Of a DNA stretch of 64,000 nt, positions 21,413 to 35,039 are shown one piece after another. Within the stretch, counting starts at the first letter, position 1. The number at the start of each line of letters is the position of its first letter. The notes beneath the pieces are model-generated. The model was given only the letters and a program-made list of their open reading frames with translations. It ran no database searches and had not been told where the DNA came from. A program made the translations under genes and the position numbers. Source of the DNA: Lentinus brumalis (Eukaryota; Basidiomycota; Agaricomycetes; Polyporales; Polyporaceae); the NCBI GenBank assembly GCA_001792895.1, contig MARA01000033.1, forward strand, positions 248,001 through 312,000, written 5' to 3'.

Positions 21413-24400
21413 ATGCCCTCTCCCAGAACACCTCTCAACCCCGCCGCGCCACCGTCGTTCGCATCCCTCTCTCCGGCACCAGCTGCCGCAGCGACCCCTC
21501 TACAGACCCTTGTCCTGAACCTCCGCGCCCAGGAGCCTGAGAGTATGTCGGAGTGCTACACGACTGACCTGAAGGACGAGCCCTCACTCGTTCGTGAGCT
21601 GCAGGCACGGGTGGATCGTCTCGCGAGCACACGGCTAAGCTCTCACGACGCGTCCATCGCCCGGTCCCTGGTTGCGCTCGTGGCCCAGTTCAACAGACTT
21701 GCAGAGCTGCACCCAGCGCCTGCCCGGCACGCAGCGGTGCCACGGACGATGTCATGGAGCACCAGCCCTGCCGAGGCATCGACCTCTCTCCCTGGCGACC
21801 CGCTTGTCCGCCTACAGCGACAGCTGAGTGATTTGCAGTTAGAACGTGAGGCGCGAGGTCTCGAGGAGGGGTCCTCGCGTCCGCCAGTACAGGCGGTCGA
21901 GACTGCCCTTCTCTGGACGCGCGTCGACCAGGAGTTCGATCGCATACTGTCCTTGTGCTCCGAGGAGCAGTCTTCTAGCGCGGAGCTGGCAACATTCCAG
22001 GAAGATGAAGCGGACCACCTGCCACCCGAATACGAACCAGGCGAGTACGAGGATCCCTTCGGCTCGGACGCCGAGCTGCCGATGTATGAGGCTGGCGGGT
22101 ACTCGGGGCACTCGGGGAAGGGCGAGTCGTCGACTGTGACACGCGACAGGGACAGGGAGAGGGAGGCGTCTGGGGGAATCAGCGAGAAGATGCGCATGGA
22201 CTTGGAGGCGGTCGCGCTTGCGATTGATCGGCTGTACGTCGTCGCGCCCCAGCTGCACGACCAGCGCGTCGAGCTCAAGAAGAGCAAGCGCGAACAGATG
22301 GAGCGAGCGCGGCTTGCCGTTCCCAAGGAGAAGGAGCGGGAGAAGGTCAAGGTGCGCCCGGGGAAGGAGCGCGCGCAGGACGACGACGACCTGACGAAGA
22401 TGCTCGAGCTCATCGGGAAGGCGAGCGAGCGGAGGCTTGTCGACCAGGCTGTTGTTCTGAATGGCGGCATGGAGGCGAAGCTTACACAGGCGAGGCAGCG
22501 CGATCAGGAGAAGGTACGTTCCGCTGTCAGTCTCCGCCGCCTCGTCAGAGATTGATCTCGTGGTGTGCTAGCGCGAAGCATTTGTGACGCGTCTCGCGCG
22601 CCATTCGGATGCGGGGCGACTGCATGCGCAGGATGCCCTTCTGCTCAAGAAGCGCACGAAAGACCCGGATGCGATGCTGTCCCTCCCCGAGTTCATCCGC
22701 GAAGGCGTCCCGGAGGGTATGCAGCTGAAAATGCAGATGGAGGACCCGAAGGCGATGCTGAGCCTGCCGGACTTCATGCGCGAGCCCTTGCCGGAGCGGT
22801 TACAGGAGCCGCCGTCGGCATCGCTTTCGAAGAAGAAGTCGTTCAAGGGTTTGAGGAGCAGGAGTATGTCTGCGCCGCCGCTGGCATGGTTGCTTTCGTC
22901 TTCTTCAAGATCCGGGTCGCCCAGTATCCCAGAGACGCCGGAAGAGAAGGACAAAGAGAAAGAGACGGAGAAGAAGGAGAAGGAGCCCAGGAGGATGAGG
23001 CTGAGCAGGTCGAAGAGGCCGGGATCGTCGAGCGGGATCACACCCTCCCCGTCGGGGCAAGGTCAGTCCCGCACGTCTTCTGCTCGACGTCGCACACTCA
23101 TCTGAAACAGCGCAAATAGCTGGGCTCGACGTGCACTACGTCGCCGAGTACCACGAGACGCTGCAGCATGTCCTCGTCTTCCTGAACGTCCAGGGCATGA
23201 TCCCAGGAGCGAACCTGGAAGCGGAGGTCGTCCCCGTGTCAGACTCTTCCTCAGCCGAAGAGCGGAGCCGCCTCATGCTGAAGTGCGGCGCGTCGACGTC
23301 TCCTCTGCTCGCCCTTCCCGCACCCGTGTCGCCAGGCGTCAAGGACGTGAAAGTGACCGGGCAATACTACGAGGTCAAGCTCCCCGTCACCGCTCCGCCC
23401 GCATCTCCCCTCGACGGCCCGCCAGCACTACTCGACGCGACACAGCTGACCTCCCTGTCCCCGACCTCTTTCATCTGCGCGTCCTGCTCCCTCCCGCTTG
23501 TCCAGGCATCCCGGCTGCACGAGTACCGCGACCTGCCATCGGAACACTGGGCGGAGCTTGTCGATGCGTGGATGTGTCACGCGGACCAGCGGCTGCACGA
23601 GCATGTGAAGAAGCACTCGGCGCAGGGATTCTGGCCGCAGGAGGGCGAGGCGCTCGTTGGGGCAGTTATGTACTCTTCGAGGCGTCTGCGATCGTCCAGA
23701 GCAATTTCTGGCCGGCAAATGACGATGATCATAAGGTGAGTTGCTGTTGACCCTACTCTTTATTGCGTGAACGCCTTTTCGCTCTGCAGTCCCACATTAC
23801 TGTGCTTTGTCTCGAAACGGCGCCCACTTGTGCGCGAGGGCGCCATCGGCACTCGATACAACCGGACGAAAAGAAGGCCGGCGCTGGCTCGTCTACCAGC
23901 GGCCGCCTGTCGCGTCGGCGGGGGCGCACTGCGGCGCCCTCCGGAGCCCTTGAAGGTTCCGGGGAGGTGCTCGGTGTTGTGCCTGTTGGCGTGGCGGCGG
24001 CAGGAATGCAATTCCTTTGGCTGATACCAAATGTCCAAGATCGATGGGGCGCGAGAGCGTCCCTGCTGCTTGCTTAACAACTCTCGTGTGGCTGAGATCA
24101 CTGTCGCGGGAGCTACATGCGAGAGCACATCATTTCATCTCATCTTCGTTGTACTCCTTTCTCGTTCTGATTTGTCGAGGGCACATTTTCCCCCCCTTCA
24201 CCTTCTCTCTTATCACAGACTTCGATCACGTTGGCTGACGGCGACATGATATAGCATGAGGACGAGTGGCGACGAACCCGCTGTATCTGCGGTGCTATCA
24301 TCGGTCGCTGTCAGGAGCGGCCTTCACCCGATGGCGCAGGGCCTATGGTCTATCGCCTCGCAAAGTACGCCGTGCGGCCTATGAGCGGCACTTCTGAGTG

Positions 24401-24982
24401 AGTCCCCGTCGTCGCTCTTGATCTCGACTGATTGAAAATATTTGCATAGACCGTCGCGCATACCGCTTTCTGCGTTCATCGCGGAGGATATGAACGAGTT
24501 TGTCCACGCTCATGCGACCTACCGATTCGTCATCTTCGATGAGGAGGAGGAGCGACCTCGTATCTTGGTATGTTGTACCGCTTCACTGTGCTCCATGGGG
24601 TTCGAGTTGAAGCTTCTTAGATATGGCTCTTCAAGCCGAGCATGCGACTGTCGTACATCGTGCCCACGCAGTACGTGGTACCCAAGAGCGCTTCTATCCG
24701 AGCAGCGAAGGTGCTGTTCAAGATTCTTGACACTGCTTCCTCATATTCAGACCTCGACGGGTATGTGCTCATCGTGCTCGCTTCCTTTCCCATGTCTGAC
24801 ACTCACGGGCTTCTCGCAGGGTCCTGAAGCGATACCCCGGATTTCCACAAGCGGAGCACCTCTACTATCCCCGGGGCATCTGCCGCCGGCTTGGGGCGCT
24901 CCTCAAGGAGAGCAACACTGCATACCCGGAGAACATGCGCACGATGACTGGCCTCGACGTAGGCTGGCTTCAACGCGCATGA
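21413..24982 (+). CDS. coiled-coil protein fused to UBE3D-like (HECT_2) ubiquitin ligase domain, one apparent frameshift
   Basis: The ATG at 21413 is preceded by a short upstream ORF (21337-21402). The N-terminal 500-600 residues are helical and charged (LVRELQARVDRLAS, LVRLQRQLSDLQLERE), with a duplicated motif, DPDAMLSLPEFIRE and DPKAMLSLPDFMRE. An intron near 23060-23120 joins GQ to AGLDVHYVAEYHETLQHVL, where the UBE3D/HECT_2 part begins: FICASCSLPLVQASR, WMCHADQRLHEH, then TRCICGAIIGRC with paired Cys, and VGWLQRA at the end. UBE3D-type proteins bind E2 enzymes such as UbcH10 and act in ubiquitylation. The frame slips at GGGG (23659-23662): EALVG should continue GSYVLFEAS, which needs one more G. 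The intron at 23736-24254 is 519 nt, far longer than its neighbours. The two halves could also be separate genes, but no ATG is available for the second. Confidence 0.72.
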
Positions 24983-26016
24983 CGGCGACACCTCCGACCA
25001 TATCCATCTCGCCTTCAACGCCATCCATTTACAGGCATTTTCGTGTACGTATTTCGCAGTCTGGCGCGGGCTTAGACCGGTTCGTCCCCTGCGCGCTGTA
25101 TGTTGTATCTTCTTGTGTGAACATACCGTCGTTGTACATGTGTTGATCTCAATGCTTACCGTCCGTAGATTAGGTACATGTGTTAGGAGCGCGGTGCTGG
25201 CGCCTCATATCTGTCATTTAGCTTTCGCGAGGAGACTCGCCTCCGATCATCGATTCGCGAAGTTGTCATGAGCATCGTGTGGTCTTTGCATGTCGACTCC
25301 GCGGGACTCGGGCTACGGTCTCTCGTCGATTGAATGCGCCTGAGATAAATCGGTGGTAGAACCGAAGTTCTATCCGGACATGACAACATGTACGTCGAAA
25401 GGCCGCCCAGTGTCATTCGTTCTTACTGACCATGCAACCATCGTAATGACGCGCCTTTTGCAAGCGACGTCAAGTGAATGTTCGTTTCACGAGAGCGATC
25501 CGACCGGTCTTTGCTTGCATCGCTGACACGCAGCAGAAACTCCAGCGGACATTCAGCTGCGCGGTCTGCTGGTGTTCGTTTGAGGTTATGCTGCTTACTT
25601 CCTAGTCGACACGACAGTTTGAGGTACGCCAGCTGATCAGAAAAATTGCTGGATGCCGACTCATGGTTGCCATAGGGTGATCGTCGATTGCAACACGCAG
25701 CTCCCCACGTTCAGCAACCCCGCCGCTGCTATCTTGCGTTTCTCACGCAACGGGCCCTGAGGCCTGAGCATCCAGGGGATGTCGGCAGGTGCGTTGCGGC
25801 CGTGGCAACACCATTCCCCGGATTCCACGAGGGCAGGTTCGCGTGATGTTGCTTCGGGAGCTTCTTTCTGGAGCTCTGTATGACTGGTGATCTCACCCCT
25901 TCCGTCGTTCACGCATGTCTGTCATTGCAGATTAGCCTCGACATGAGGGCTATTAAAAGGCTGATTCCCCGTGGATTTCCCCATCCACTTTGCCGTGACA
26001 ATTGTCTTCACATACC
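24983..26016. other. intergenic region upstream of the P450 gene
   Basis: No gene seen. A TATA-like ctattaaaag at 25948-25957 lies about 65 bp before the P450 ATG. Confidence 0.4.
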
Positions 26017-28401
26017 ATGTTGACACTCCTCGCTCAGGCTGCATTGATCTGCGGGACGAGCTGGATGCTCTGGAAGTTCGTCCGCCAGTATGTCGTGAAG
26101 ACCGCTCTCGACAATCTACCCGGGCCGCCCAGTCCGTCCTTCCTGTACGGTGAGTGCTACCTGCCAGCTTCGAACGTGGTCTACTCTTCACTGACAGCTC
26201 TCGGTTGCAGGAAACTTGAAGCAGCTGTATGACAAGAACGGCTGGGCATTTCACAGGGAACTGGGCGAGAAATATGGACCAGCCGTCTTGTTGCATGGCA
26301 AATTCGGGGTATGCACCGTTGTCGCCTGAATTCACTGTGCCTGAATGCAGGTGCTGACGGGGTCTCTCGTGTCCAGCGCAAGCTGCTGTACGTGTTCGAC
26401 CCGAAGGCAATGCATACCATTGCTGTCAAGGAGCAGTACATCTACGATGAGGCTCAGTGGTTTCTCAGGTGCGTTCTTACGGGCTGGAAAAGAATGACCG
26501 TGGAATATCAAACACTGTGACAGGATGAACCATGCTGCACTCGGTCCCGGGCTTCTCGCAACCACCGGTGAGTTCCCACCGTCACCTACAACAGGCTCTC
26601 ATTCACTGTATGTCGTATACATAGGTGACGAGCACCGCCGTCAGCGCAAGCTCCTGAACCCCGCATTCAATATCAACCATATGCGAGAGATGATTCCCGT
26701 CTTCTACGAGGTGACACATAAGGTTGACTTTCCTCGAGCGTCCCGCCAGCCGACGAACGCTGATGTTGTCCCCAGTTACGACAGGCGATCGAAAGCAGCA
26801 TGTCAGATGGCGCCGAAGAGATCAATATGGTCAATTGGATGGGTCGTACAGCACTCGAACTCATGGGTCAAGCGGGTTTAGGGTACTCGTTTGACCCTCT
26901 TGTCGAAGATAGCAAGGATTCTTACGGAACTGCGCTGAAGCTATTTGTGTGAGTGGTCTCGTTATTATTACAAAGGTGCCTGTAGGGTGACGCGTACTCA
27001 GTCCGGCCCTATACGCGCTCTCTGGATACCTGCAGTTTTACAACTATCTCGAAGCGATGATCCCTGCGCCTCTGAGAAGAAAGGTAGCGGAGTGGCTGCC
27101 GCACGAGAACTTCCAGAAGTTCCGCAAGATCGTGGACACGATGCATGACCAGTCAGTGCACATCTATCGCGAGAAGCGTGCTGCACTCGAGCGGGGCGAC
27201 GAGGCCCTGAAGCAGCAGGTTGGAGAGGGCAAGGACCTCATGTCAATTTTATGTGAGTCTTCTGCTGACATCACGCAACGATGTCGGTGCTAAGTCTTCG
27301 TAGTGCGAGCGAACATGGCCGCCGACGCTGAGGACCGACTTCCCGAGGACCAGCTCATCGGGCAGATGTCGTAAGTTCAATCTAGGTCTGGGCTGTGTCA
27401 ATTGAGCCGGTTGACTAAGATTACATATCCAGGACGCTCACGATCGCTGCTATGGACACGACTTCGAACGCGCTATCGATTACTCTGTACCTTCTGGCAA
27501 AGCATCCCGAGGCACAAGCCAAGCTCCGGCAAGAAATCATGGACGCGCAGGCTGGCGGCAAGGATCTCGGATACGATGACCTGGTCTCTCTGCCGTACCT
27601 GGACGCGGTGTGCCGTGAAACCTTGCGTCTGTGAGTACATCGGTATCATCAACTCGCACACCCTTGGAATTGAGTATTCACCCGGTATGTTCGTAGGCAT
27701 GCTCCTGCCCCTTTCAGGTTCCGGGAGTGAGTTCGACACCTGCACACGTTCAGCGAGATGTTATTGACCATACCCCCCTGACAGAACGCGAGAGGACGTC
27801 GTGCTTCCCCTTTCGGAGCCCGTTCGCGGACGAGACGGGAAAATGATCAGCGAAATCCTCTCCCGAAGGACACTACGGTTCTGGTTGGGGTCATCTCATC
27901 GAACACCAGTAAAGCCATATGGGGAGAGGACGCATATGAATGGAAACCCGAACGCTGGCTTTCGCCGCTCCCTGAGACAGTCGCGGAGGCGAAGATTCCT
28001 GGGGTATACTCCAACCTGTTAGTCTCGTTTACTGGTCGCTTCAACGATGTCCTAATAACACAACTACGCACAGGATGACCTTCTGGGGCGGTGGTCGTGC
28101 TTGCATGTAAGCAATTCACTGGCTATGAAGCTTCCCATCGAGCGTGGCTGACCTGTATACAGCGGCTTCAAGTTCTCGCAACTGGAAATGAGTACGTCGT
28201 ACTGCACTGCTTTTGCTGCGTTCTCCCCTTATGTAAACCGCTTGCACAGAGGTTGTGCTGTCAGTATTGATGTCGACTTTCCACTTCGAACTTTCAGAGA
28301 AGCCTATTCACTGGAACCTCGCTGGAGTGGTGTACCCCACTGCAGGAACGGACCCTGCGCCAGCGCTCCCCATAAAGGTCTCCCTCGTCAAGAAGTCTTG
28401 A
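26017..28401 (+). CDS. cytochrome P450 monooxygenase
   Basis: The ATG at 26017 begins an N-terminal membrane anchor (MLTLLAQAALICGTSWMLWK) followed by the proline-rich hinge LPGPPSPSFLYG. The gene is cut by about a dozen 50-60 nt introns. Ordered motifs are DEHRRQRKLLNPAFN (C-helix W/HRxxR region), TIAAMDTTSNALS (I-helix, with Ala-Ala-x-Asp-Thr-Thr), ETLRL (ExxR of the K-helix), EWKPERW (PERF-like) and FWGGGRACIG, whose Cys is the haem ligand. The last exon reads HFELSEKPIHWNLAGV and ends LVKKS. The reconstructed protein is full length with no obvious break. It is a microsomal monooxygenase of the type expanded in wood-decay fungi; substrate unknown, CYP family not assigned. Confidence 0.92.
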
Positions 28402-29076
28402 CGTTCTACCGGGCCGTACTCGAGAGACCATGTAACCTAGACTTGATATATGACGTCTTCTTGGCTGCAGAGCTACTTGGTTAGATCGGGAAGACAGACG
28501 CATTTGAAAAACCGACGCAAGCACCCTCTCGACAAGACAAGGAGGCATGCGACATACGCGTGAGTACACTAGAGCGATCATGCTCACCCTTCTGCCCTCC
28601 TGTTCCATGCCATGGGCCGCCTCTGACCTACAATTCATCAAACGCCAGCAGAGCGCCATTCGCTCATAGGGATCGTTCTGCTCAGGCCAAGGCGGATCGG
28701 TTAACGAGAGGCGGCGCACCGGAAAGCACTCATCAAACAGTGCTTCCATGGGACATGGGGCGGGGTGTACATTGCTGGATCCGGAGGTACATTGCCAATG
28801 ACCTAGGCAAGTTCACCTTCAATGTTGAGTAGGTAGACGTCCCGCGTACTGAGGTATGTGTGTGACACCCACCGTACGCGAGACTCGGACTATCTTCAGC
28901 CAACGCGACGTCCTTATATCGTACTGTCCGAAAGTCGTGAATAATCAAAAAACAAGAAGCTCCGCTATGCAACATCTGGTATGGGATCAGACTAAAGATC
29001 GTCGCCGTATGGCAAATGGCACTGGGATGTTCGCCCCAGGGAGTAATCACCAACCTGACGCCGTTCGTCGCGGACG
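28402..29076. other. intergenic region between convergent P450 and F-box genes
   Basis: Nothing recognisable; probably the 3' UTRs of both genes and spacer. Confidence 0.4.
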
Positions 29077-30710
29077 TTACCGGAATATGAGGGCACCCAC
29101 AAGAGGTTTCAGGGCGTTCACTCGCTCCGCCAGTTCGACACGCATGTCACCCGAGGCTCTGAAGCCGGGATCGACAACTAGCTCCTCCAAACGATGCCCG
29201 ACCACCGCCCGGTAATGCAAAGCGCGACACAGCGCATCGAACACCCGCTCCATCTCATACCTCTGCACGAGCCCCTCCAGGCGCAATATGCGCAAAGAGG
29301 GACATAACACGCTTTCCGAAGACGTCGCGTGCTTGTCAAGCACTGATCCGAGGTCGCCAGCCGGCGCAGAGAGAGCGTCAAACGCGACGGTGGGGTTGAG
29401 GTGCGACCGATCGACGATGGCAAGCTTCTCGAGCAGCCGGAGAGCAGCGAACAGCGACCTCCATTCTGGGGCAGGATACTCCGTCCCTTCGAGCGTGATA
29501 GACAGGCTTGTCAGCAGGCCGGCAGTGTAGACCCTCAAGATCCCGCGTAGCCCGGGGAGGCGATCGGGTTTCCAGCCGAGAGTATCGACGACGACGCGGT
29601 CAATGGGCGCGCTGTCGGAGCTGAAGCTCGGTGGTACAGGCTTCAAGGGGATATTGCGAGCTCGGATGGAGTACGCTTCGCGGCCGATGGTGACAGCCAT
29701 GTCAGTAATGCTTTCGAGGACGTGGCAAACACCGGGTGGCACGATGTCTGCGAGGACTGCGGCACCGTTGGCGTATCGCAGCTGATCGGCGTGGGTCACA
29801 TAGATGCGTAGGTGCAGAAACGCGTCCGGGGGAGGGTGAGGTGCTTGCAGAGGCGCGAGGCGACGTGGAAGTGTTCGTCCATGTAAAACCCGCGCAGCCG
29901 CTTCAGATGGACGTCTGGTAGCTGCCGTGTCAGGGTCTGTGGGTGTACGGGGATCACAGGGTCGAAGCGGGACAAGTCGAGCTCTTCGAGAGTCGACGCA
30001 GCGGCGTTGAGCGCCAGGACGAGGTCGTCGATGGTGAACTCGCTGGCCGTGCAGCAACACTCGTGCAGCTCTAGGGACCGCATGTTGCGATAGAACGCCG
30101 GATCGCGGGGGATGGATACGCCGCTGAGCGCGAGGGAGCGCAACCCGTCATATCCCTGCGCCCACGGGACGAGCTGTACTTCGCGCTGGGACCGCCATTC
30201 AGCAGGCAGAACTGATAACTCCTCCAGGGCGGGCAGCGGATGAGCGAAGAGATGGTAGATGTGTGGGGACAGCTGGCCGTGTCCGGTGAGGTGGATGGCT
30301 CGTACGCGCTGCGTATGTGGGATGACGAGGGGAGCAGCCGCATCGATAGTCGCTGTGGGCAGCCCGGAGAAGTGCAGATCCACCAACGACCGCGCTGACC
30401 GCTTGAGGCACAGCCGCAGCCAGTCGATGTTGGACCCGACGTGGATGACCCGCCACAGCTCGGACGCATCGCAGGCGACTCTGTACCAATCGATACAGAC
30501 CAGGAGGATGCCCATCCAGGCGGTGCGCGAGCTGGTGTACTTGCAGTGCGTGGCATGGATACGGAAGATCTCGAGGAGGAGCTCGACGGGCATGTCCTGG
30601 ATGCTGCGTCCCTTGGGGCGCTTTCCGGTCACTACAACACCGGTGGCACTTGCGGGAAGCACCCGTGCATCAAGCGCATGGAGCTCCTTCAGCCTCTCCC
30701 CAGGGGGCAT
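29077..30710 (-). CDS. F-box protein 2, one apparent frameshift
   Basis: The ATG at 30710 opens MPPGERLKELHALDARV. The F-box follows: IQDMPVELLLEIFRIHA...WMGILLVCIDWYRVACDASELWRVIHV. A leucine-rich region comes next. The frame is broken at a run of five G (29828-29832, five C on the coding strand): KHLTLP continues as PDAFLHLRIYVTHADQ in the other frame, needing six C. With that base the protein is about 545 residues and ends KPLVGALIFR. The F-box segment matches F-box protein 1 in spacing and several residues (VC..W, LWR(L/V)IHV, LRL.L.RSA). Likely an SCF substrate adaptor; target unknown. True pseudogene versus homopolymer undercall cannot be decided here. Confidence 0.8.
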
Positions 30711-32507
30711 AGTCGAGAGTACGGAGTCTTCGAGCGATAGGTATCAGCAGAGACGTCAAGGCCCGGCACAATTACAGTCAACTCACTTCAGCGATGTATC
30801 GAGATCGCAGCACGTACACAAGAGGTTGAGATTAGGTTGCCGTTCAGGACCTGGCGGTGCTCACTCCTGGAGTCCTGCGTATCTGTTATCAGCAAGCACG
30901 CCCCCAGAAACCAACCATCTCGACAACCGGACACCCACCTCAACACTCCGCGGGGGCGCAGCGACAGGAGGGCCAGGGGGCCACGCAGGCGCACCTCGAG
31001 CAGTTTTTCAAGGGACCGTTGCGTCCTGTGGGAACGACGCGCATCCGATGCAGATTAATGCATATGAACGGGAAGCCCGCGCGGTTAAAACGGAAATGGG
31101 AAGCTCACCACTGACGTGCGGGCGGCATTCCCCACGGAGAGCGGCTGCGATGCCCATACTGATTTCCGATTCCCAGAGGGCTGGAGATTTCGAAAAGCGT
31201 ACGGGCGGAAGAGTAGTCCGAGTCGTCCGGCAGTGCCTGTCCCCAATACCGGACGTCGTGACCCCCCTCAAGCTTCTACTTGCAGCCTGGATGAGGGCGG
31301 GAATTATGCGGGTGGAGAGTACGGATCAGACCTTCAACCCGGTCTTCATCTGACGGGCGCACGGGGGGCGCAGAGGGCAAGGACTGCCAGTACGCGGCAA
31401 GCCGAGCACGACGCCTCGCTCCAGTTTGGGACTCAGCGGCCCACGCTGCAGAGCAAGGAACAGTGTCACTTAAGACTCGAGACTCGAGCCCCGCCTCGAG
31501 TCGCCAATAGCGACGAAGTCCTGGAGCCAGAGACGACGACCGACTTCCTCCGCCGAGGAAGAAGCTCTCGCTGCAGGACTTCCGGGGGGCTTCGATTCCT
31601 CCTTGGGTCGAGCTTCGGCCACCACGCGACCTCGCCGCAGCAGCAGGTACTATGTACCACTCGCCGGGAAGCTGCAAGCGGCAAGCCTCGGACAGCGACC
31701 ACAGCGAGCGAGCGGCGCAGATGTCGATCGAAAGGCTGCAAGGACCCAGTAGCAAGTACTCACGAGCCACGCAAGACTTCGACACGAATTGCAACTCACC
31801 AGCAGGCATAAGTGGCGGGCTGGCGAGTGCAGTCTACACGAGCAGAGTACACACTCCGGAGACCGTGCGCCGCGTCACCAAGTGGCAGGAGACGACCGAG
31901 AGTAACATCGAAGCTTCCTTGTCGACCTGGCAACTCGCCGCCAAATGAGCGGGCAAGGGCGCTCTCGACCGCCGCGCATGGGCCCTATACCCAGGACTCA
32001 GGCCTCAGGCCCCAGGACTGAGGCGGCACGAGGCAGCCCCAGGCACCGAACCTGCGTTGGATAGAGATATCAGACGACTCGTATGTAGCAGACCCCCACC
32101 GAAGCTCGATCTTCCGCGCTGCGATACCAGACGTTAGCAGACTTCCACAGGAGCGCAGGAGCACTCACCACGAGACGTCAATCATCACCCGCTGCAGAGG
32201 TTGCGTGAATAGACGGAATCACGCCAGAGTCCAGACGTATGCGTTGCATGAGGAACTGCAAATCCATTCGTGGTACCATAGACACAGAGAGAGATGAACA
32301 GAGGACTAGACGAGACGAGAGACAAAGACACTAGGAATCATACAATACAAGGTCAGGCCGGATACTCGCACCGCGCGCAGACGCTGACCGCAGATAGAGA
32401 TACAACAACGTCCGCACAGGGACACAGCTCCCCCCACACCCACACACGAAACGACGTTGTGCAAGGCACACCCCACACACGCCACTCCCGCAGCGAGGAC
32501 GAAGTGC
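30711..32507. other. gene-poor region between F-box 2 and histone pair 2
   Basis: About 1.8 kb without a supported gene. Overlapping frames on both strands at 31116-31811 have no domains and odd composition. A small cluster of ctcaggc/ccaggactgagg repeats lies at about 31990-32025. Confidence 0.4.
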
Positions 32508-33212
<705 letters not shown>

Positions 33213-33711
33213 CTGTGCTAAGTTTCGTGCGAGGTGGAGTGGGTGTTTCGGATGGGGGTTCGAGGTGCAGGCACTTCACAGAAATTTGCGAGGTGGTCGA
33301 GAGGGTCGCGAAGTGCGGGCGAGGGCGGCGGGCTGGTGGTGGTCGGCGGGAAGCTCGAGAGGCTGCTCTGTGCGAGGTGAACGCGGCTTATAAAGGGGCG
33401 CCACCCTTGTTGGCCCGTGTTTGGCGGGACGCGTGTCACGTGCCTCGCTCGCGCGTTTTGTTGATCGCGTTCAACAAACGCGTCGCGCGGTACACGTGCG
33501 CTGCGCGCCAGAGGTATAAAAGCCGCGTCCTTGCGACGGTGGGACCTTTACACCCCCCGTTGTCGTCGCTGCACCTCAAGGCCGCTATCGTCGTAAGTGC
33601 CTTTGTGATGCGTTATTCATTGAGCAAGATTTAATACGGCGCGATTCGCGCAGGCTCGCCCAACCACACTTCTCTCCACCCCACCACCACCACCACCCAC
33701 TTCACTACACA
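33213..33711. promoter_or_regulatory. bidirectional H2B/H2A promoter 2
   Basis: TATA elements are cttataaag at 33387-33395 (H2B side) and TATAAAA at 33515-33521 (H2A side). Between them lie CACGTG (33437-33442) and CGTTCAACAAA (33468-33478), preceded by its partial inverted copy TTTTGTTGA (33456-33464). A probable 5'-UTR intron of H2A occupies 33593-33653 (GTAAGT...GCGCAG). Confidence 0.72.
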
Positions 33712-34300
33712 ATGTCTGGCAAGGGCAGCGGCAAGTCTAAGTCTGGCAAGGCCGCCGGCGATGCGGCTGTTAAGGGCACCTCCCGATCCGCGAAGGCGGG
33801 TCTCCAGTTCCCCGTCGGTCGTGTCCACCGTCTCCTCAAGAAGGGCAACTACGCACAGCGTGTCGGTGCCGGCGCACCTGGTGAGTCACTTCTCTCTCGA
33901 GCCGAGTCGTTTGGAACTGACTTGGGCGTGCGTTCAGTGTACCTCGCCGCGGTGCTTGAGTACCTCGCTGCTGAGATCCTCGAGCTCGCGGGCAACGCGG
34001 CGCGCGACAACAAGAAGCAGCGTATCGTGCCGCGCCACTTGCAGCTCGCCATCCGGAACGACGAGGAGTACGTGTCGCGTTGCGTTCGATTCGTTGTGCG
34101 CTTGGCTGACCTAGCTCTGCAGGCTGAACAAGCTCCTCGGCCACGTCGTGATCTCACAAGGCGGTGTCGTCCCCTTCATCAACCCCGAGGTGCGTTCCTG
34201 TGTTTGTCCGCGTTGTGTTTCTCTGCTGATGAAGCGCGTACAGCTCCTGCCGAGCAAGACGCAGAAGGGTCGCAAGTCGGACGCGTCGCAGGAGGTGTAA
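33712..34300 (+). CDS. histone H2A, gene 2
   Basis: The ATG at 33712 gives [16 protein letters not shown], then [21 protein letters not shown]. The four-exon structure is like H2A gene 1: [15 protein letters not shown]...[27 protein letters not shown], and a last exon [18 protein letters not shown] ending at 34300. The tail differs from gene 1 (SDASQEV versus KDSQEV) but keeps the SQEV phosphorylation site. This gene, not gene 1, is the closest relative of the chimeric H2A copies in the downstream array. Confidence 0.95.
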
Positions 34301-35039
34301 GCCCCTCGGTGTCGTTCTTGGTTCTCTTCTGCTTCGTCACCACATGCATCAGGCTATACGGCGGTTGTACGACTATTGTATGATACGCGGTTTGTACGTT
34401 AGACCTCAGGCTATTCCAATACCACGCACCTTCGAGTGCATTCCCAGTTTTTGTTGGCGTCATCGCGTCCGTTCCCAAGGACGGCCGCGTCATTCGGTGA
34501 TCATGATGGTGGAAAGACACAGAAGGCGTCGCTCGCGCTAGAGGGATGAAGTCGTGCCGCGAGAGATGGAAACGGCTTGTGGCGTACTGATTATGTCCAG
34601 CTTCGAGTTCGCACGGAAGACATGACGTCAACGTAATGGAGGGTCCTGATGGTTTTGCGCAGCGAGAGTAACGACGGACACGGCTCCATGAGCATGCACG
34701 TCTTCGCAGGTGTGGTTAAGGCAGAGCTCGGACGAGCAACGGAGGTGAAGAGGAGGGATTCGAGGGTGTGCGCAAGGGGTGACGTCAGGCCACGTGGGGC
34801 AAAAGTTGCAGCCGAGGGCGGGGGAGTGGAGTGCAGGCAGCAGCAGAGCGCGTCTGAGGCTGCTCATTTGTTGCCAGAACTCGCTCTGCTCTCTGCTCTC
34901 TCTCTCTCGCCAGCGACGGACTGGCCGACACCGCCGCCCGCACACACGCCGCCCGCACACGACGCCGCCGCCCGGACGAGCGACCGGCGAGCCTCCGCCC
35001 CCGTAGCACTCACCGCCGCGCCGCGCTATCGATCTCGAA
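34301..35039. other. spacer and promoter region of RRM gene 1
   Basis: No gene. A CT-rich stretch (ctctgctctctgctctctctctctc, about 34883-34908) and CACGTG (34791-34796) lie upstream of the RRM start. The whole spacer is homologous, with small differences, to 44651-45393 and 55215-55957. Confidence 0.5.

Noticed and set aside
21643..22470. 275-codon frame on the minus strand
   Set aside because: Ser-rich mirror of the coiled-coil exon on the plus strand, which has introns and continues into a conserved domain.
31116..31811. 231-codon plus frame overlapping a 177-codon minus frame
   Set aside because: No domain, no splice context, biased composition on both strands; chance in GC-rich DNA.
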